From JBEEPE01 sp964489645 (lineage in GTDB: Bacteria > Verrucomicrobiota > Verrucomicrobiia > Chthoniobacterales > Chthoniobacteraceae): a DNA stretch of 32,449 nucleotides. Made by a program: the position numbers and the translations under genes. The stretch is from contig CAZAZT010000028.1 in the NCBI GenBank assembly GCA_964489645.1, positions 1 to 32,449 on the forward strand. The letters are read 5' to 3'. The notes under the pieces are model-generated. The model saw nothing but the letters and a program-made list of their open reading frames with translations. It did no database searches and was not told the origin of the DNA. This document shows, piece after piece, positions 17,338 to 26,646 of this stretch. How positions within the stretch are numbered: the first letter of the stretch is position 1; every line of letters begins with the position of its first letter.

Positions 17338-19914
17338 TCACTCGCGGGTGAGGGCTTCGTCGAGATTGAACAAGGCGAGACAAACCGCGCTGAGTGCGGC
17401 GTGTTCGTGGACATCGGAGGGTGGCCCTGCGGGAGCGGCGCCGATGGAGACCGTTTTGGCGGCGGCGTCGGGGTTTTGACGGAAAAACGCTTGTTGGCGG
17501 GCGAGCATTTTTCGGAGGGTGTCGAGTTCGTCGGGGGCGGGGTTTCGTCCGACGACGCGACGGAAGGCGAGGGTGAGGCGGGGGTCGGTTTGTTGGGCTG
17601 CGGCGATGCATTGGGCGGCGAGCACGCGTGCGGCTTCGTTCCAGGTGGGATCGTTGAGGGTGGTGAGTGCGTGAAGGGGGGTGTTGGTGCGATTGGGGCG
17701 CACTTTGCAGGTTTGGCGTGAGGAGGCGTCGAACATGTTGGCGGGGCCGACGGTGCGTCGCCAGAAGGTGTAGATGCTGCGGCGGTAGATGTCGGAGCCT
17801 TTGGATGCGGGGTAGGTGAAGTCGCGTTCTTTGGTGATGGCGAGGGTTTCCCAGATGCCGTCGGGTTGGTAGGGGTAGACGGGGCGTCCGCCGATGCGGG
17901 GATCGAGGAGGCCGCTGGCGGAGAGGGCGATATCGCGCAGGATGAGGGAGGGGGCGCGGAAGCGGGCTCCGCGTGCGAGCAGGGTGTTTTCGGGATCCCG
18001 TTGGAAGGCGTCGCGTGAGACGCGGCTGCTTTGGCGGTAGGTGGCGCTGGTGACGATCAGGCGAACGATGTGTTTTTGGCTCCAGCCATTTTCCCGGAAC
18101 TCGACGGCGAGCCAGTCGAGCAGTTCGCGGTGGAGGGGGATTTCGCTTTGGACGCCGAGATCTTCGGCGGTTTTGACGAGGCCAGCCCCGAAGAGGGTTT
18201 GCCAGATGCGGTTGACTTGGACGCGTGCGGTGAGGGGATGGTCTGGCTGGAAGAGCCAGTGTGCGAGGCCGAGTCGGTTGGGTGGGGAGTCTTTGGATGG
18301 CGTGGGGAGGAAGGCGGGAGTGGCGAAGGGGATCTTGTCTTTTGGTTTGAGATATTCGCCTCGGTCGAGCGTGAAGGTATCGCGCGGTTTGTCGTCGCGC
18401 ATGATCATGACGCGCGGGATCTCCTCTTTTTCGATGCGTTGGATGGAGGCGGAGATCTCTGCGGCCGTTTTTGCGTGAGGATCGTTTGCGCTGATCTTGG
18501 GCCAGACGGCGTCATCGAACAGGCGGCGGAGGCCTTGTTCGAGCTGGGTTCTTTGTTCGGGGGTGCGTTTGGAGGGGTCGACTCGCAGGATGGTGGTGAG
18601 GTTGGCGGCGAGGGGTTGGCTGTCATTGCGGCGCGGGTCTTTGGTTTCGATGTTGACCGCGCTAGACCATGCGGCGAAGGCGAGATCTTTCTTCTCTTTG
18701 AGGAGGCCGTCGGACTCGGCTTTGGTGCGTTGTTGTTCGAGGTCTTTGATCTTGGCGTCTTGTTCGGGGAGGCGGAGTTCGATGAAGGGGGGTGCGATGC
18801 GCATGGGGCCGGGGCCGCCGCCTGCGAGGCCGTTCTCGGACACGCGATTGAATGCGTCGAGGAGGCCATAGTAATCGCGCATGGTGAGGGGATCGTATTT
18901 GTGGTCGTGGCATTGGGCGCAGGCGAGGGTGAGACCGAGCCAAGTGGTGGCGGTGGTATCGACGCGATCGAAGAGGATGTTGAAGCGTTGTTCTTCAGCG
19001 ATGGCGCCGCCTTCGCCGTTGAGCAGGTGATTCCGGTTGAATGCGGTGGCGATGAGTTGGTCGTTGGTGGGGTTCGGGAGAAGGTCGCCGGCGAGTTGTT
19101 CGATGGAGAATTGGTCGAAGGGTTTGTCTTGGTTGAGGGAGCGGACCACCCAGTCGCGCCACATCCACTGGAAGGTATCGCCGTCTTGTTGGAATCCGTT
19201 GCTATCGGCGTACCGTGCGGCGTCGAGCCATGGGAGGGCCATTTTTTCGCCGTAATGCGGGGAGGCCATGAGGCGGTCGATGAGAAGTTCGACGGCGTTT
19301 GGCGAGGGATCGGCGGTGAAGGAATCGATTTCGGTGGGGGACGGGGGGAGGCCGGTGAGGTCGAGGGAGAGTCGGCGGAGGAGGGTGGTGCGATCGGCTT
19401 CGTTGGCGGGTTGGAGGCCTTGTTTTTCGAGTTTGGCGAGGATGAAGCGGTCGATGGGGTGTTTGGTGGATGGGGAGGTGGAGGGGGTTGGGAGCGGGGG
19501 GCGTGTGGGTTGGGTAAAGGCCCAGTGGGTTTCGTAGGGGGCGCCGGCGGCGATCCATTTGTGGAGGACGTCTTTTTGGGAGGGGGAGAGGGAGCGGTGT
19601 GATTTGGGGGGAGGCATGACCTCCTCGGGATCGGACGAGCGGAGGCGATGGATGAGGGAGCTACGGTCGGGTTGGCCTGGGACGATGGCTGTTTCGCCGG
19701 ATTCGAGGCGGGAGGTGGCGGAGTCGCGGGTGTCGAGGCGGAGGCCGGCTTTGCGTTTGTTTGCGTCCTGCCCGTGGCAATAGAAGCAGTTTTCGGCGAG
19801 GATGGGGCGAACGTCGCGATTGAACTGGATGGGATCCGGTTCGGCGTGGACGTTGAGGGAGAGGATTGCGAGGGCGGCGGCGAGGGCCATCCGGGGGGAG
19901 GATGAGCGGGGCAT
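17338..19914 (-). CDS. PSCyt1-PSCyt2(DUF1549)-PSD1(DUF1553) cytochrome c-like protein
   Basis: An exported protein of about 858 residues. A signal peptide (MALAAALAILSLNVHA) is followed by a planctomycete-type cytochrome c domain with haem site C43-F-Y-C46-H47. Next are the DUF1549 region (HPIDRFILAKLEKQGLQP, RRLSLDLTGLPPSPTEID, and a second CAQCH in LACAQCHDHKYDPLTMRDYY) and the C-terminal DUF1553 region (NRIWQTLFGAGLVKTAEDLG, QSSRVSRDAF, FDASSRQTCKVRPNRTNTPL). The biochemical role is unknown; a periplasmic redox or carbohydrate-linked role is usually proposed. ATG 19914 directly precedes the signal peptide; the frame is open to 20070 but those residues are Pro/Ser-rich and not conserved-looking. 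It heads the minus-strand operon and is transcribed divergently from the TpsA gene. Confidence 0.93.
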   Translation of the reverse strand: MPRSSSPRMALAAALAILSLNVHAEPDPIQFNRDVRPILAENCFYCHGQDANKRKAGLRLDTRDSATSRLESGETAIVPGQPDRSSLIHRLRSSDPEEVMPPPKSHRSLSPSQKDVLHKWIAAGAPYETHWAFTQPTRPPLPTPSTSPSTKHPIDRFILAKLEKQGLQPANEADRTTLLRRLSLDLTGLPPSPTEIDSFTADPSPNAVELLIDRLMASPHYGEKMALPWLDAARYADSNGFQQDGDTFQWMWRDWVVRSLNQDKPFDQFSIEQLAGDLLPNPTNDQLIATAFNRNHLLNGEGGAIAEEQRFNILFDRVDTTATTWLGLTLACAQCHDHKYDPLTMRDYYGLLDAFNRVSENGLAGGGPGPMRIAPPFIELRLPEQDAKIKDLEQQRTKAESDGLLKEKKDLAFAAWSSAVNIETKDPRRNDSQPLAANLTTILRVDPSKRTPEQRTQLEQGLRRLFDDAVWPKISANDPHAKTAAEISASIQRIEKEEIPRVMIMRDDKPRDTFTLDRGEYLKPKDKIPFATPAFLPTPSKDSPPNRLGLAHWLFQPDHPLTARVQVNRIWQTLFGAGLVKTAEDLGVQSEIPLHRELLDWLAVEFRENGWSQKHIVRLIVTSATYRQSSRVSRDAFQRDPENTLLARGARFRAPSLILRDIALSASGLLDPRIGGRPVYPYQPDGIWETLAITKERDFTYPASKGSDIYRRSIYTFWRRTVGPANMFDASSRQTCKVRPNRTNTPLHALTTLNDPTWNEAARVLAAQCIAAAQQTDPRLTLAFRRVVGRNPAPDELDTLRKMLARQQAFFRQNPDAAAKTVSIGAAPAGPPSDVHEHAALSAVCLALFNLDEALTRE

Positions 19915-20190
19915 GGGGACTAGTTTTGGGGAAGAGGGTTGCGTGGGGAAGTCGGAAGCCGAGGTGGTCTTCGGTTTGGAGGGGGGGCTTGCGGATGGGT
20001 TGGGGTTGGAAAGTGAAGGTTTGATTGTGGGATGCGGATGGGGGTATCTTTTTTTCAGTTCATCTGACAAACCTTGAGCCTTTGGGCGTTTCTTGAGCTG
20101 TTGCGGCCATTCGTGGCGGCGCCATCATCCTTTGGATGGCCCACAGCGAAAGCGGCGAACGGGGAGAGAATAACGAAAAAATCACGAGAT
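19915..20190. promoter_or_regulatory. Divergent intergenic region between PSD1 operon and TpsA gene
   Basis: 276 bases that must hold promoters for both directions. A small hairpin, GCCATC (20121-20126) with GATGGC (20135-20140), lies in the presumed TpsA leader. I saw no match to known riboswitch cores. Confidence 0.4.
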
Positions 20191-22713
20191 ATGAGAACGA
20201 AGAGCGACACGAAGAACGACAATCGGTCTGCAGATAGCGATGTTTCGGCGAAATCCCTTTCTGGCGGGGCGATGCGGCGAGTGTTGACGGTTTCGGTGGC
20301 GGCCCTTTTGGTGGCGGGTGGTGGAGGGTATCGCGCGGCGGCGTTGCCGACGGCTGGGGTGTTGGTTTCTGGGCAGGGCGGGATTTCAGCGGTGGACAAG
20401 GAGATGACGGTGAAGGCTGGGGATCGCGCGATTTTTGAGTTTGGAAAGTTCAACATCGCTTCGGATGAGGCGGTGCGTTTTGTGCAACCGGGTTTGCGGA
20501 GCACGGTGTTAGCGCGAGCGACGGACGGAACGGCGTCGGAGATTTTTGGTCGGTTGGAAGCGAACGGTCGTTTGATTTTGGCGAACCCAGCGGGGATCCA
20601 TTTCCGCGATGGCAGCATGATTTCCGTTGGGGGGTTGCTGGCTGCGGCGGGGCACGTTTCGTCGACGGATTTCGAGCGTGGGGAGGCGTGGGCGTCCTTG
20701 TCGTTGGATTTGACGGGGACCGTTTCGAATGCGGGAACGATCACCTCTCAGGCTGGGGTAGCGTTGGTGGGGTTGTCGGTGGAGAACACGGGATCGATTG
20801 TGGCTCCTGAGGGTGGGGTGATGTTGGTGTCGGACGCTCGGGCGAACGTGTATCTCTCGGAGGTGGATGGGGATATCACGGTGATCCGTGGTGGGCGCGA
20901 TGGGGACGCGGGCGATACGAAGGCGGCTCGGGCGGCGGCGAGCGAGTCGGGTGCTGGGGTGACGCAGGCGGGTTCGGTGCGTGCGAAGAGCGTGTACATG
21001 GGGGCGGGCGACATTTACGCGGTTGGCGTCCGGCACACGGGGAAAACGAAAGCGGCGCAGAACGTGACCATGGAATCGGCGGCGGCGGTCAAGGTTTCTG
21101 GGGTGGTGGATGTGTCGTCTTCGGACCAAAAGGTGGAAGAGATCCCGCAGCCTGAAATCGCGATTGCGCGTGTGGAGGGGGGGGATGTGGTGGACGCGGA
21201 CGTGCCGGTTGAGCGCATTGCGATTGCGAGAGATGCGCTCCCTCAGTCTTACGTCCCGCAGGCGAGCATCGGGATTTTCGGGGACTCGGTGCATTTGGAG
21301 AATGCGCAATTGATCGCCTTGGGGAATTTGCGTGGCGGCAGCATTTCGTTGTCGGCGAATCAAGGGGTGTTCATTGACCGCGCCTCGGTTTTGGATGTGA
21401 GCGGGTCGGGTTCAGGGTCTGCTGGGAGCATCTCGATTTTCGGGAGTGAGGTGCAGGTTGACGGTTCGCTTCTGGCTCGCGGGGGCGATGTGGGGGGGGA
21501 TGGAGGCACGATCTGGCTCGGAGGAACGGTCAAGTTGGGCTTGGGTGAGAGCGCGGTGAAGGACGTGTCTGCGGTGGCAGGTGCGGAAGGTGCGGTGACG
21601 GTTTCTGATCCCGAGAGTTTTGCCTCGGTCGAGCCTGTGACCTTTTCGGATGGGGGTGAAGAGGATGTTTCAGGAACTGTCTTGGTTGGTGGTCCAGCAC
21701 CCTTTGATGGACCTCGGACGCTGATGCTGTCAGGCACGGTGGTGGAGTCGAAGAGTGGCGAGTTGACGTTGGACACGACGGCGAGCGGGACGCTCAGTTT
21801 GGCTGGGTCGAACACGTTCAGCGGAGTGACGGTGACGGGCACGGTCGGTTTTGCTGGAGGGGCGGTGATGACGCTCGGAGGTGCGGATTCTGGGGTGGTC
21901 GCGACGGGGGGCTTGATTGAGCGGAAGGGCGAGGAGGGATCGGTGGGGTTGCCGCACTCGGGTGGACTTCTCTGGGTGAGGGGCGGGGCGGGATCTGAAG
22001 GGGGGGGGGGCGTGGTGAAGTTGGATGACAAGGTGGTGGCTTTGGAGGGTGGGCCCGTGATGACGCTTGGTGGCGTGGGTTCTGGGGTGGTGGTGACTGG
22101 GGGAGTTGCGACGGGCGGTGTGATCTCTGAGAACGGCGGGCTGAGCGTGGAGAAGGTGGATGTGGGTGGGGTGACGAATGGAGCGGTTGTTGGCACGCCG
22201 GAGCCGGTGATGAACCGAGGCGGTGTGCTTTATAACAACGTGGACGGTTCGGTGGACGTGAGGGTTTTGAGGAACTTCACGGCATCGGGGGGAGATATGG
22301 CTTCGACTTCGGTACCGGTTCTCGGTTCTGGAGTGGTCAGGCCGGTGGAGGGAGCATTGAACTTTGGTGGTACGGCTGATTCGTTGGGCGGAACGCGCAC
22401 GATCACGGTTTCGAGCGGTGCGATGGTTCGTGCGGGAGGGTTGGAGGTCACCAGCGTGGTTGCTCAAGGGGGACGGGATTCGTTCGCGGCGGGGGCTGTA
22501 TCGACGCGTGGCGGGATGAGAGGGGAGATGCGTATGCAGGGTTTGAGGGAGGGCAGGGCGGGCGCGGCGCCGGTGATGGCTTTGGGTGGGATGCAATCGA
22601 CCGTTTTGGGGGATGCTGGCGGGTTGTCGGCGGGTGATGCCTTTGCGCCTGTGTTCGATCTTGGACGCAGCGGACGTTCGACCAAAGCGGCGGGGAACAA
22701 GCGTGCGGAGTGA
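20191..22713 (+). CDS. TpsA-like exoprotein with haemagglutination-activity (TPS) domain
   Basis: About 840 residues. A hydrophilic extension of about 27 residues precedes a signal peptide (RRVLTVSVAALLVAGGGG), a long leader as in many two-partner secretion substrates. The TPS domain spans about residues 55-300 and contains the conserved NPxGI motif (N132-P-A-G-I136), preceded by FGRLEANGRLILA and followed by VGGLLAAAGHVSS. It should direct export through the TpsB porin encoded next. The rest is low-complexity Gly/Val/Ser/Thr beta-helix-like sequence with imperfect repeats (VMTLGGxxSGVVxTGG at 21865 and 22057), with no recognisable adhesin or toxin domain. It is short for a TpsA. Start alternatives are TTG 20074 and ATG 20272. 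A terminator follows at 22735. Confidence 0.85.
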   Translation: MRTKSDTKNDNRSADSDVSAKSLSGGAMRRVLTVSVAALLVAGGGGYRAAALPTAGVLVSGQGGISAVDKEMTVKAGDRAIFEFGKFNIASDEAVRFVQPGLRSTVLARATDGTASEIFGRLEANGRLILANPAGIHFRDGSMISVGGLLAAAGHVSSTDFERGEAWASLSLDLTGTVSNAGTITSQAGVALVGLSVENTGSIVAPEGGVMLVSDARANVYLSEVDGDITVIRGGRDGDAGDTKAARAAASESGAGVTQAGSVRAKSVYMGAGDIYAVGVRHTGKTKAAQNVTMESAAAVKVSGVVDVSSSDQKVEEIPQPEIAIARVEGGDVVDADVPVERIAIARDALPQSYVPQASIGIFGDSVHLENAQLIALGNLRGGSISLSANQGVFIDRASVLDVSGSGSGSAGSISIFGSEVQVDGSLLARGGDVGGDGGTIWLGGTVKLGLGESAVKDVSAVAGAEGAVTVSDPESFASVEPVTFSDGGEEDVSGTVLVGGPAPFDGPRTLMLSGTVVESKSGELTLDTTASGTLSLAGSNTFSGVTVTGTVGFAGGAVMTLGGADSGVVATGGLIERKGEEGSVGLPHSGGLLWVRGGAGSEGGGGVVKLDDKVVALEGGPVMTLGGVGSGVVVTGGVATGGVISENGGLSVEKVDVGGVTNGAVVGTPEPVMNRGGVLYNNVDGSVDVRVLRNFTASGGDMASTSVPVLGSGVVRPVEGALNFGGTADSLGGTRTITVSSGAMVRAGGLEVTSVVAQGGRDSFAAGAVSTRGGMRGEMRMQGLREGRAGAAPVMALGGMQSTVLGDAGGLSAGDAFAPVFDLGRSGRSTKAAGNKRAE
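21865..21912 (+). repeat. TpsA internal repeat, copy 1
   Basis: Encodes the 16-residue unit VMTLGGADSGVVATGG, repeated imperfectly at 22057-22104. A looser copy (VMALGG) occurs near 22575. Confidence 0.75.
22057..22104 (+). repeat. TpsA internal repeat, copy 2
   Basis: Encodes VMTLGGVGSGVVVTGG, differing from copy 1 at three residues. The DNA copies differ mainly at third codon positions, so the repeat is not very recent. Confidence 0.75.
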
Positions 22714-22734
22714 GGCGGAGAAGATGATCTGTGA

Positions 22735-22765
22735 AGGGGGCGTCCCTCGGGGCGCCTCCTTTTTT
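22735..22765 (+). terminator. Rho-independent terminator between TpsA and TpsB genes
   Basis: A GC-rich stem of about 11 bp (5' arm from A22735, AGGGGGCGTCC; 3' arm ending at T22760) with a CTCG-type loop is followed by a run of T. It begins 21 bases after the TpsA stop. Confidence 0.85.
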
Positions 22766-22803
22766 ATGGGAGCGATCGACGGGATTTTTTACCGGACAAG
22801 AAG

Positions 22804-24728
22804 ATGGCATTGAGCATTGCAGAAAAGATTTGGCGGATTGCTTGGCGGTCGATCCTGGGGGGTATTTTGGTGGGGTTGCTGTTGGGAAGTGCTGAGGCCG
22901 TTGAGCCGGCCTTTCGAGTGGGTCGGTTGACTTTTGAGTATCGGAATCCTCAGGACGGACGGGCATTGGATCCGGCTTTGCCGAGGGTGGAGGAGTTTGG
23001 GAAGTTGAGTGTTTTGCTGGTGGATCAAGGGGGAGTTTGGAAGCCGGGGGCGGTTGGGGACGGGGTTGCGGTTCGTTTGGATGGCGATGGAGTGGTTCGT
23101 AAGATGACGTCGGGAGCTTTGGTTGCGATGACGCGGGAGGTGGTTGCCGATCTGAATCGAAGAGGGGTTTATGGGGTTCTTGCGGTGGTGGATCCCGATG
23201 ACATCGATCTTGAGACGGATCCCCCGACGGATGATCGAGGCGGGCGCACGGATCTGAAGGTTTTGGTGTACTACAGTCGCGTTGCGGAGGTCGGGATCGA
23301 GCGGGGCCGTTCGGAGATGGCGGATTGGATGCGTTCTCCGGAGCGAGTTGGTGAGCGGATCCAGCGTGGGGCGCCGTTGCGGGAGGGGGATCTGTTCCGC
23401 AAGGACGATCTGCAGGCGTATTTGGATCGGGTGAACCGGTTTGATGGTAGGCGGGCAGAGACGTTGGTTGCGGCGGGGGCGAAGCCTGGAACGGTGAAGT
23501 TGACCATTGGATTGACCGAGCAGAAGCGTTTTGCGGCGCACGTGATGTCGTCGAACACGGGGACGCAGGCGTCGGGGCGGTGGCGTTCGCGGTTGGGTGC
23601 GGAGGGGCGGCAGTTGTTGGGTTTGGACGATGTGTTGTCGATGGATTACAGCACTTCGGATTTTGAGCGGTACCAGACGTTCTCGCTTTCCGAGGATGTG
23701 GGGGTGATTTTCCCTGAGGTTTTGCGGGCGAAGATCTTCGGTTCGTTCTCGAAACTTTCGCTTTCGGATCTGGGGCAGACGGGAACGAATTTCAACTCGA
23801 CCTCAAAGAGTGTCGGGTTGCAGACCACTTGGGTTCCTGGGCAATGGAATCGCTGGCCTCTGCTGGTGACGGTGGGCACGTATTTGATGGACGTGCAGGT
23901 GGAGAATGGGGCGTTGGGAACGACGGGGGGTGCGCAGTTCTGGGTGCCTTCGGTGGGGATTGGAACGGAGCGACAGACGGTTCGTGGGAGAACGGTGGCA
24001 TCGGTTCAGATGGAGCGTTCGAGTGCGTCGGGCGGGGATTTGACCCTTTTGGGAAGGATGCGGATCGATGCGGATGCGTGGGTGTCGAGGTGGAACGTAT
24101 TGACGAGTCGGCGTGGGGCATCGTTTTCGGACCTCTGGAAGGAGCGTTCGGAGCGGGTGGGTTCTTCGCACGAACTGACCGTGTCGATGCGGGGGCAGGT
24201 CGCGATGGATGGGGCACGGGTTGCCCCATATTTTCAGGGGATTGCGGGTGGGATGGATACGGTGCGTGGTTATCGTGAATCGTTGTTGGCAGGGGACACC
24301 GTTTCTTTGGCGTCGTTGGAGTATCGGTTACGCGTCAGCGGATTCCGTGGGCTGGTGGGAGGGAGTGGTGCAGCGGAAGGGGAGGATGGGTCTGAGATCC
24401 AGGCTCCTCGAGGCGGTTCGTCGGAAGCGGATCGTGCGGCGGCGCGAGGTGAGTCGCGGCCGAGTCGGCGCCTTGGTACTGCGGGGTTACCGGTGGAGGT
24501 GGCTTTGCGCGGATTCGTCGATGCGGCTCAGGTTCAGGTCCATGAGGCATTGGCTGCTGATGGTGAGCAGAGCGATCGGACGTTGGCTGGTGCGGGATTT
24601 GGGATCGATGTTTTGATGCGCGGCAAAGTGAATGGGTTGATCCGTGCGGATCTGGGGTTCGCGTTGAAGGGGCAGAGCGGGGTTGGGGGCGGAGATATCC
24701 GAGCGGGGGATGCTCGATTGCATCTCAG
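22804..24728 (+). CDS. TpsB outer-membrane transporter (FhaC/ShlB family), 3' end missing
   Basis: At least 641 residues of the outer-membrane pore that exports the TpsA protein. A signal peptide covers about 1-32 (ILGGILVGLLLGSAEA). A POTRA region follows (ALVAMTREVVADLNRRGVYGV, then PLREGDLFRKDDLQAYLDRVNRF). The beta-barrel contains the hallmark loop-6 motif GGMDTVRGYRESLLAGD (V487-R-G-Y490). The sequence reaches AGDARLHL, where family members are within about 20 residues of their end, and then enters the 100-N gap. The residues read after the gap are not reliable. The spacing to the TpsA stop is 90 bases with an intervening terminator, so TpsB may have its own promoter or depend on read-through. 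POTRA segments look longer than usual, with an acidic insert (PDDIDLETDPPTDDRGG). Confidence 0.9.
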
Positions 24729-24828
24729 NNNNNNNNNNNNNNNNNNNNNNNNNNNNNNNNNNNNNNNNNNNNNNNNNNNNNNNNNNNNNNNNNNNNNNNN
24801 NNNNNNNNNNNNNNNNNNNNNNNNNNNN
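24729..24828. other. Assembly gap (100 N)
   Basis: Exactly 100 N, the conventional placeholder for a gap of unknown length. It hides the C-terminus of TpsB and any convergent terminator. Apparent open frames crossing it are meaningless. Confidence 0.99.
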
Positions 24829-24832
24829 TGGG

Positions 24833-26617
24833 TCAGTCTACCTTGAGTTTTCTGCGGAAGATGGTGTCGCCGTTGGTGACGTAGAGGTACTCGTGGTTTG
24901 GGCCGGCGAGCGTGCAACTGGTCAGAGGTTTGTCTTCCAACGGTTTGTGCAAGACTCCGCAGTGGCGGCCTGTGGGATCGAAAATCTGGACGCCGACAGC
25001 GGACGTCACGTAGTAGCGTCCGGATTTGTCGACGGACATCCCGTCGCCCTTCGAAGCGGATTGGTAGGGAGGTGGTTCGTTGTGCTTGAAGTCGCCTTTT
25101 GGATCGATGGGGAGACGGAGCGTCATGGTTGGCATTTTTGCGTCGAGCGATCCGTCGGCGTTCACGCGGAAGGTCCAGACGTTCTCTCCTTTGTACTCGG
25201 AGACAGCGAGGGTGCCTCCGTCGGTGGAGAGGGCGATCCCGTTGGGGCCATTGATGTCCGTGGCAGCGGTGACGGTCTCGCCGGTTTTGCTGTGGATCCG
25301 GGTGACCTTTTGTGCCCCGGTTTCGGTGATGTAGATGAAGCCGTCGGCGGACACGGCGAGGTCGTTCGGCTTCACGTTGGTGGCGACTTCCTTGACTGCA
25401 CCGGAGGCTGGATCGATGGAGATGACGCGGTTTTTTGCGCCTTGGCAGGCGTACAACAATCCGTCTGGGCCGAACTTGAGTCCGCTGACGGATTCCTTGA
25501 CGACTTCTGTGCGTTTTCCGTCGGTGGCGCTGACTTTGTACACGGCGGGGGCCTTCATATCGGAGAAGTAGAAGTTACCGTCGCGGTCTGGGCATGGAGC
25601 GTCAGCGAAGCCGAGTTTATCTGCGACGACCTGCCAACCTTCGCTGGGGATGAGTTGGCGGAGGATGGTCATGTCGCCTTTGAGATCGCCTTTGGTGTCG
25701 AAGGTGATGGGTTGGTGTTGGTCTTTGCGCCAGAGCCATTTGATGGCATCGGGGAAGAGTGCGCCACCGTGGTCACTGTTGTGGGCGAAGCCTTCTGCCC
25801 AGTCGAAGCGGACGTCGTAGCCCATGTACTGGAGAGCGGAGGCCATGAGTTTGTTCGCGAGGGGCCAGCTTCCGAACTGGTTGTCGACGTCGCCGCTGGT
25901 GTCGGCGAGGTAGACCCTGAGGGGTTTCTGTTCGGTTTTGCGGATGATAGACGGGTAGACATTTCCGCCGCGGATGTTGGTGAAACTTCCGATGGTGGAG
26001 AGCACTTTCCGGAAAGCGTCGGGCCGTTCCCAAGCGACGGTGAAGGCGCAGATGCCGCCGGAGCTTGCGCCGCAGATGGCGTGGAGGTTGGGGTCCTTGG
26101 AGAGGGTGTAGGTCTTCTCGACTTCGGGGATGATCTCTTCGAGGAGGAATCGGGCGAATTTGTCGCCGAGGCTGTCGTATTCTACGCTCCGGTTCGAGCG
26201 GCGTTTCGGGTCGGAGGCGGGTTGTCCGGGTTCGGGTTTGAAGGTGCCGGGGTTGATGAATACCGCGATGGTCACGGGCATATCGCCGCGCGCGATGAGG
26301 TTGTCGAAGACGACTGGCACGCGCCAGCGGCCTTTGGTGTCTTTGTACCCTTTGCCGTCTTGGAAGATCATGAGAGCGGCGGGTTCCCCCTTTTTGTATT
26401 GGGCTGGGACGTAGATGGCCCAGTCGCGGGTGGTATTCGCGAAGATGTTGGACTCCCAAGCGGGCATATCGGTCACGGTGCCATGGGGGACGTCGGCGCG
26501 TTCGATGGCATCTGGGTGGGGTTGCCAGGCGGGAGGGGTGGCTGGTTGTTGGGCGCTGAGCGAGAGGGATGCGGCGGCGCAGGCGATGGTGAGGAGGAGG
26601 GAGGGGGACGCTTTCAT
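24833..26617 (-). CDS. Secreted esterase fused to SMP-30/gluconolactonase-like propeller
   Basis: 594 residues with a Sec signal peptide (LLLTIACAAASLSLSA). The N-terminal domain (about 45-310) is an enterochelin-esterase/esterase-D-like alpha/beta hydrolase: RDWAIYVPAQYKKGEPAALM, FARFLLEEIIPEVEKTYTL, nucleophile elbow CGASSGG (Ser near residue 185) and a candidate catalytic His in FAHNSDHGG. The C-terminal domain (about 340-594) is an SMP-30-like six-bladed propeller (CPDRDGNFYFSDMKAPAVYKV, GLKFGPDGLLYACQG, PNDLAVSADGFIYITETGAQ, GPNGIALSTDGGTLAVSEY), a fold of lactonases and related enzymes. The pair could act on esterified sugars, but the substrate is unknown. ATG 26617 gives the signal peptide. 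It lies 29 bases downstream of a stand-alone relative, probably one operon, and ends 5 bases from the N gap. Confidence 0.88.
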   Translation of the reverse strand: MKASPSLLLTIACAAASLSLSAQQPATPPAWQPHPDAIERADVPHGTVTDMPAWESNIFANTTRDWAIYVPAQYKKGEPAALMIFQDGKGYKDTKGRWRVPVVFDNLIARGDMPVTIAVFINPGTFKPEPGQPASDPKRRSNRSVEYDSLGDKFARFLLEEIIPEVEKTYTLSKDPNLHAICGASSGGICAFTVAWERPDAFRKVLSTIGSFTNIRGGNVYPSIIRKTEQKPLRVYLADTSGDVDNQFGSWPLANKLMASALQYMGYDVRFDWAEGFAHNSDHGGALFPDAIKWLWRKDQHQPITFDTKGDLKGDMTILRQLIPSEGWQVVADKLGFADAPCPDRDGNFYFSDMKAPAVYKVSATDGKRTEVVKESVSGLKFGPDGLLYACQGAKNRVISIDPASGAVKEVATNVKPNDLAVSADGFIYITETGAQKVTRIHSKTGETVTAATDINGPNGIALSTDGGTLAVSEYKGENVWTFRVNADGSLDAKMPTMTLRLPIDPKGDFKHNEPPPYQSASKGDGMSVDKSGRYYVTSAVGVQIFDPTGRHCGVLHKPLEDKPLTSCTLAGPNHEYLYVTNGDTIFRRKLKVD

Positions 26618-26646
26618 GGGAAGCAAAGGGGGTTAGAGGTTTGGGA

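Noticed and set aside
18031..19602. 523-codon + strand open frame opposite the PSD1 gene
   Set aside because: Antisense to strong DUF1549/DUF1553 coding with CxxCH motifs; acidic low-complexity composition.
20040..20190. Possible riboswitch (c-di-GMP type) in the TpsA leader
   Set aside because: Only a 6-bp hairpin was found; conserved core bases of known riboswitches were not seen.
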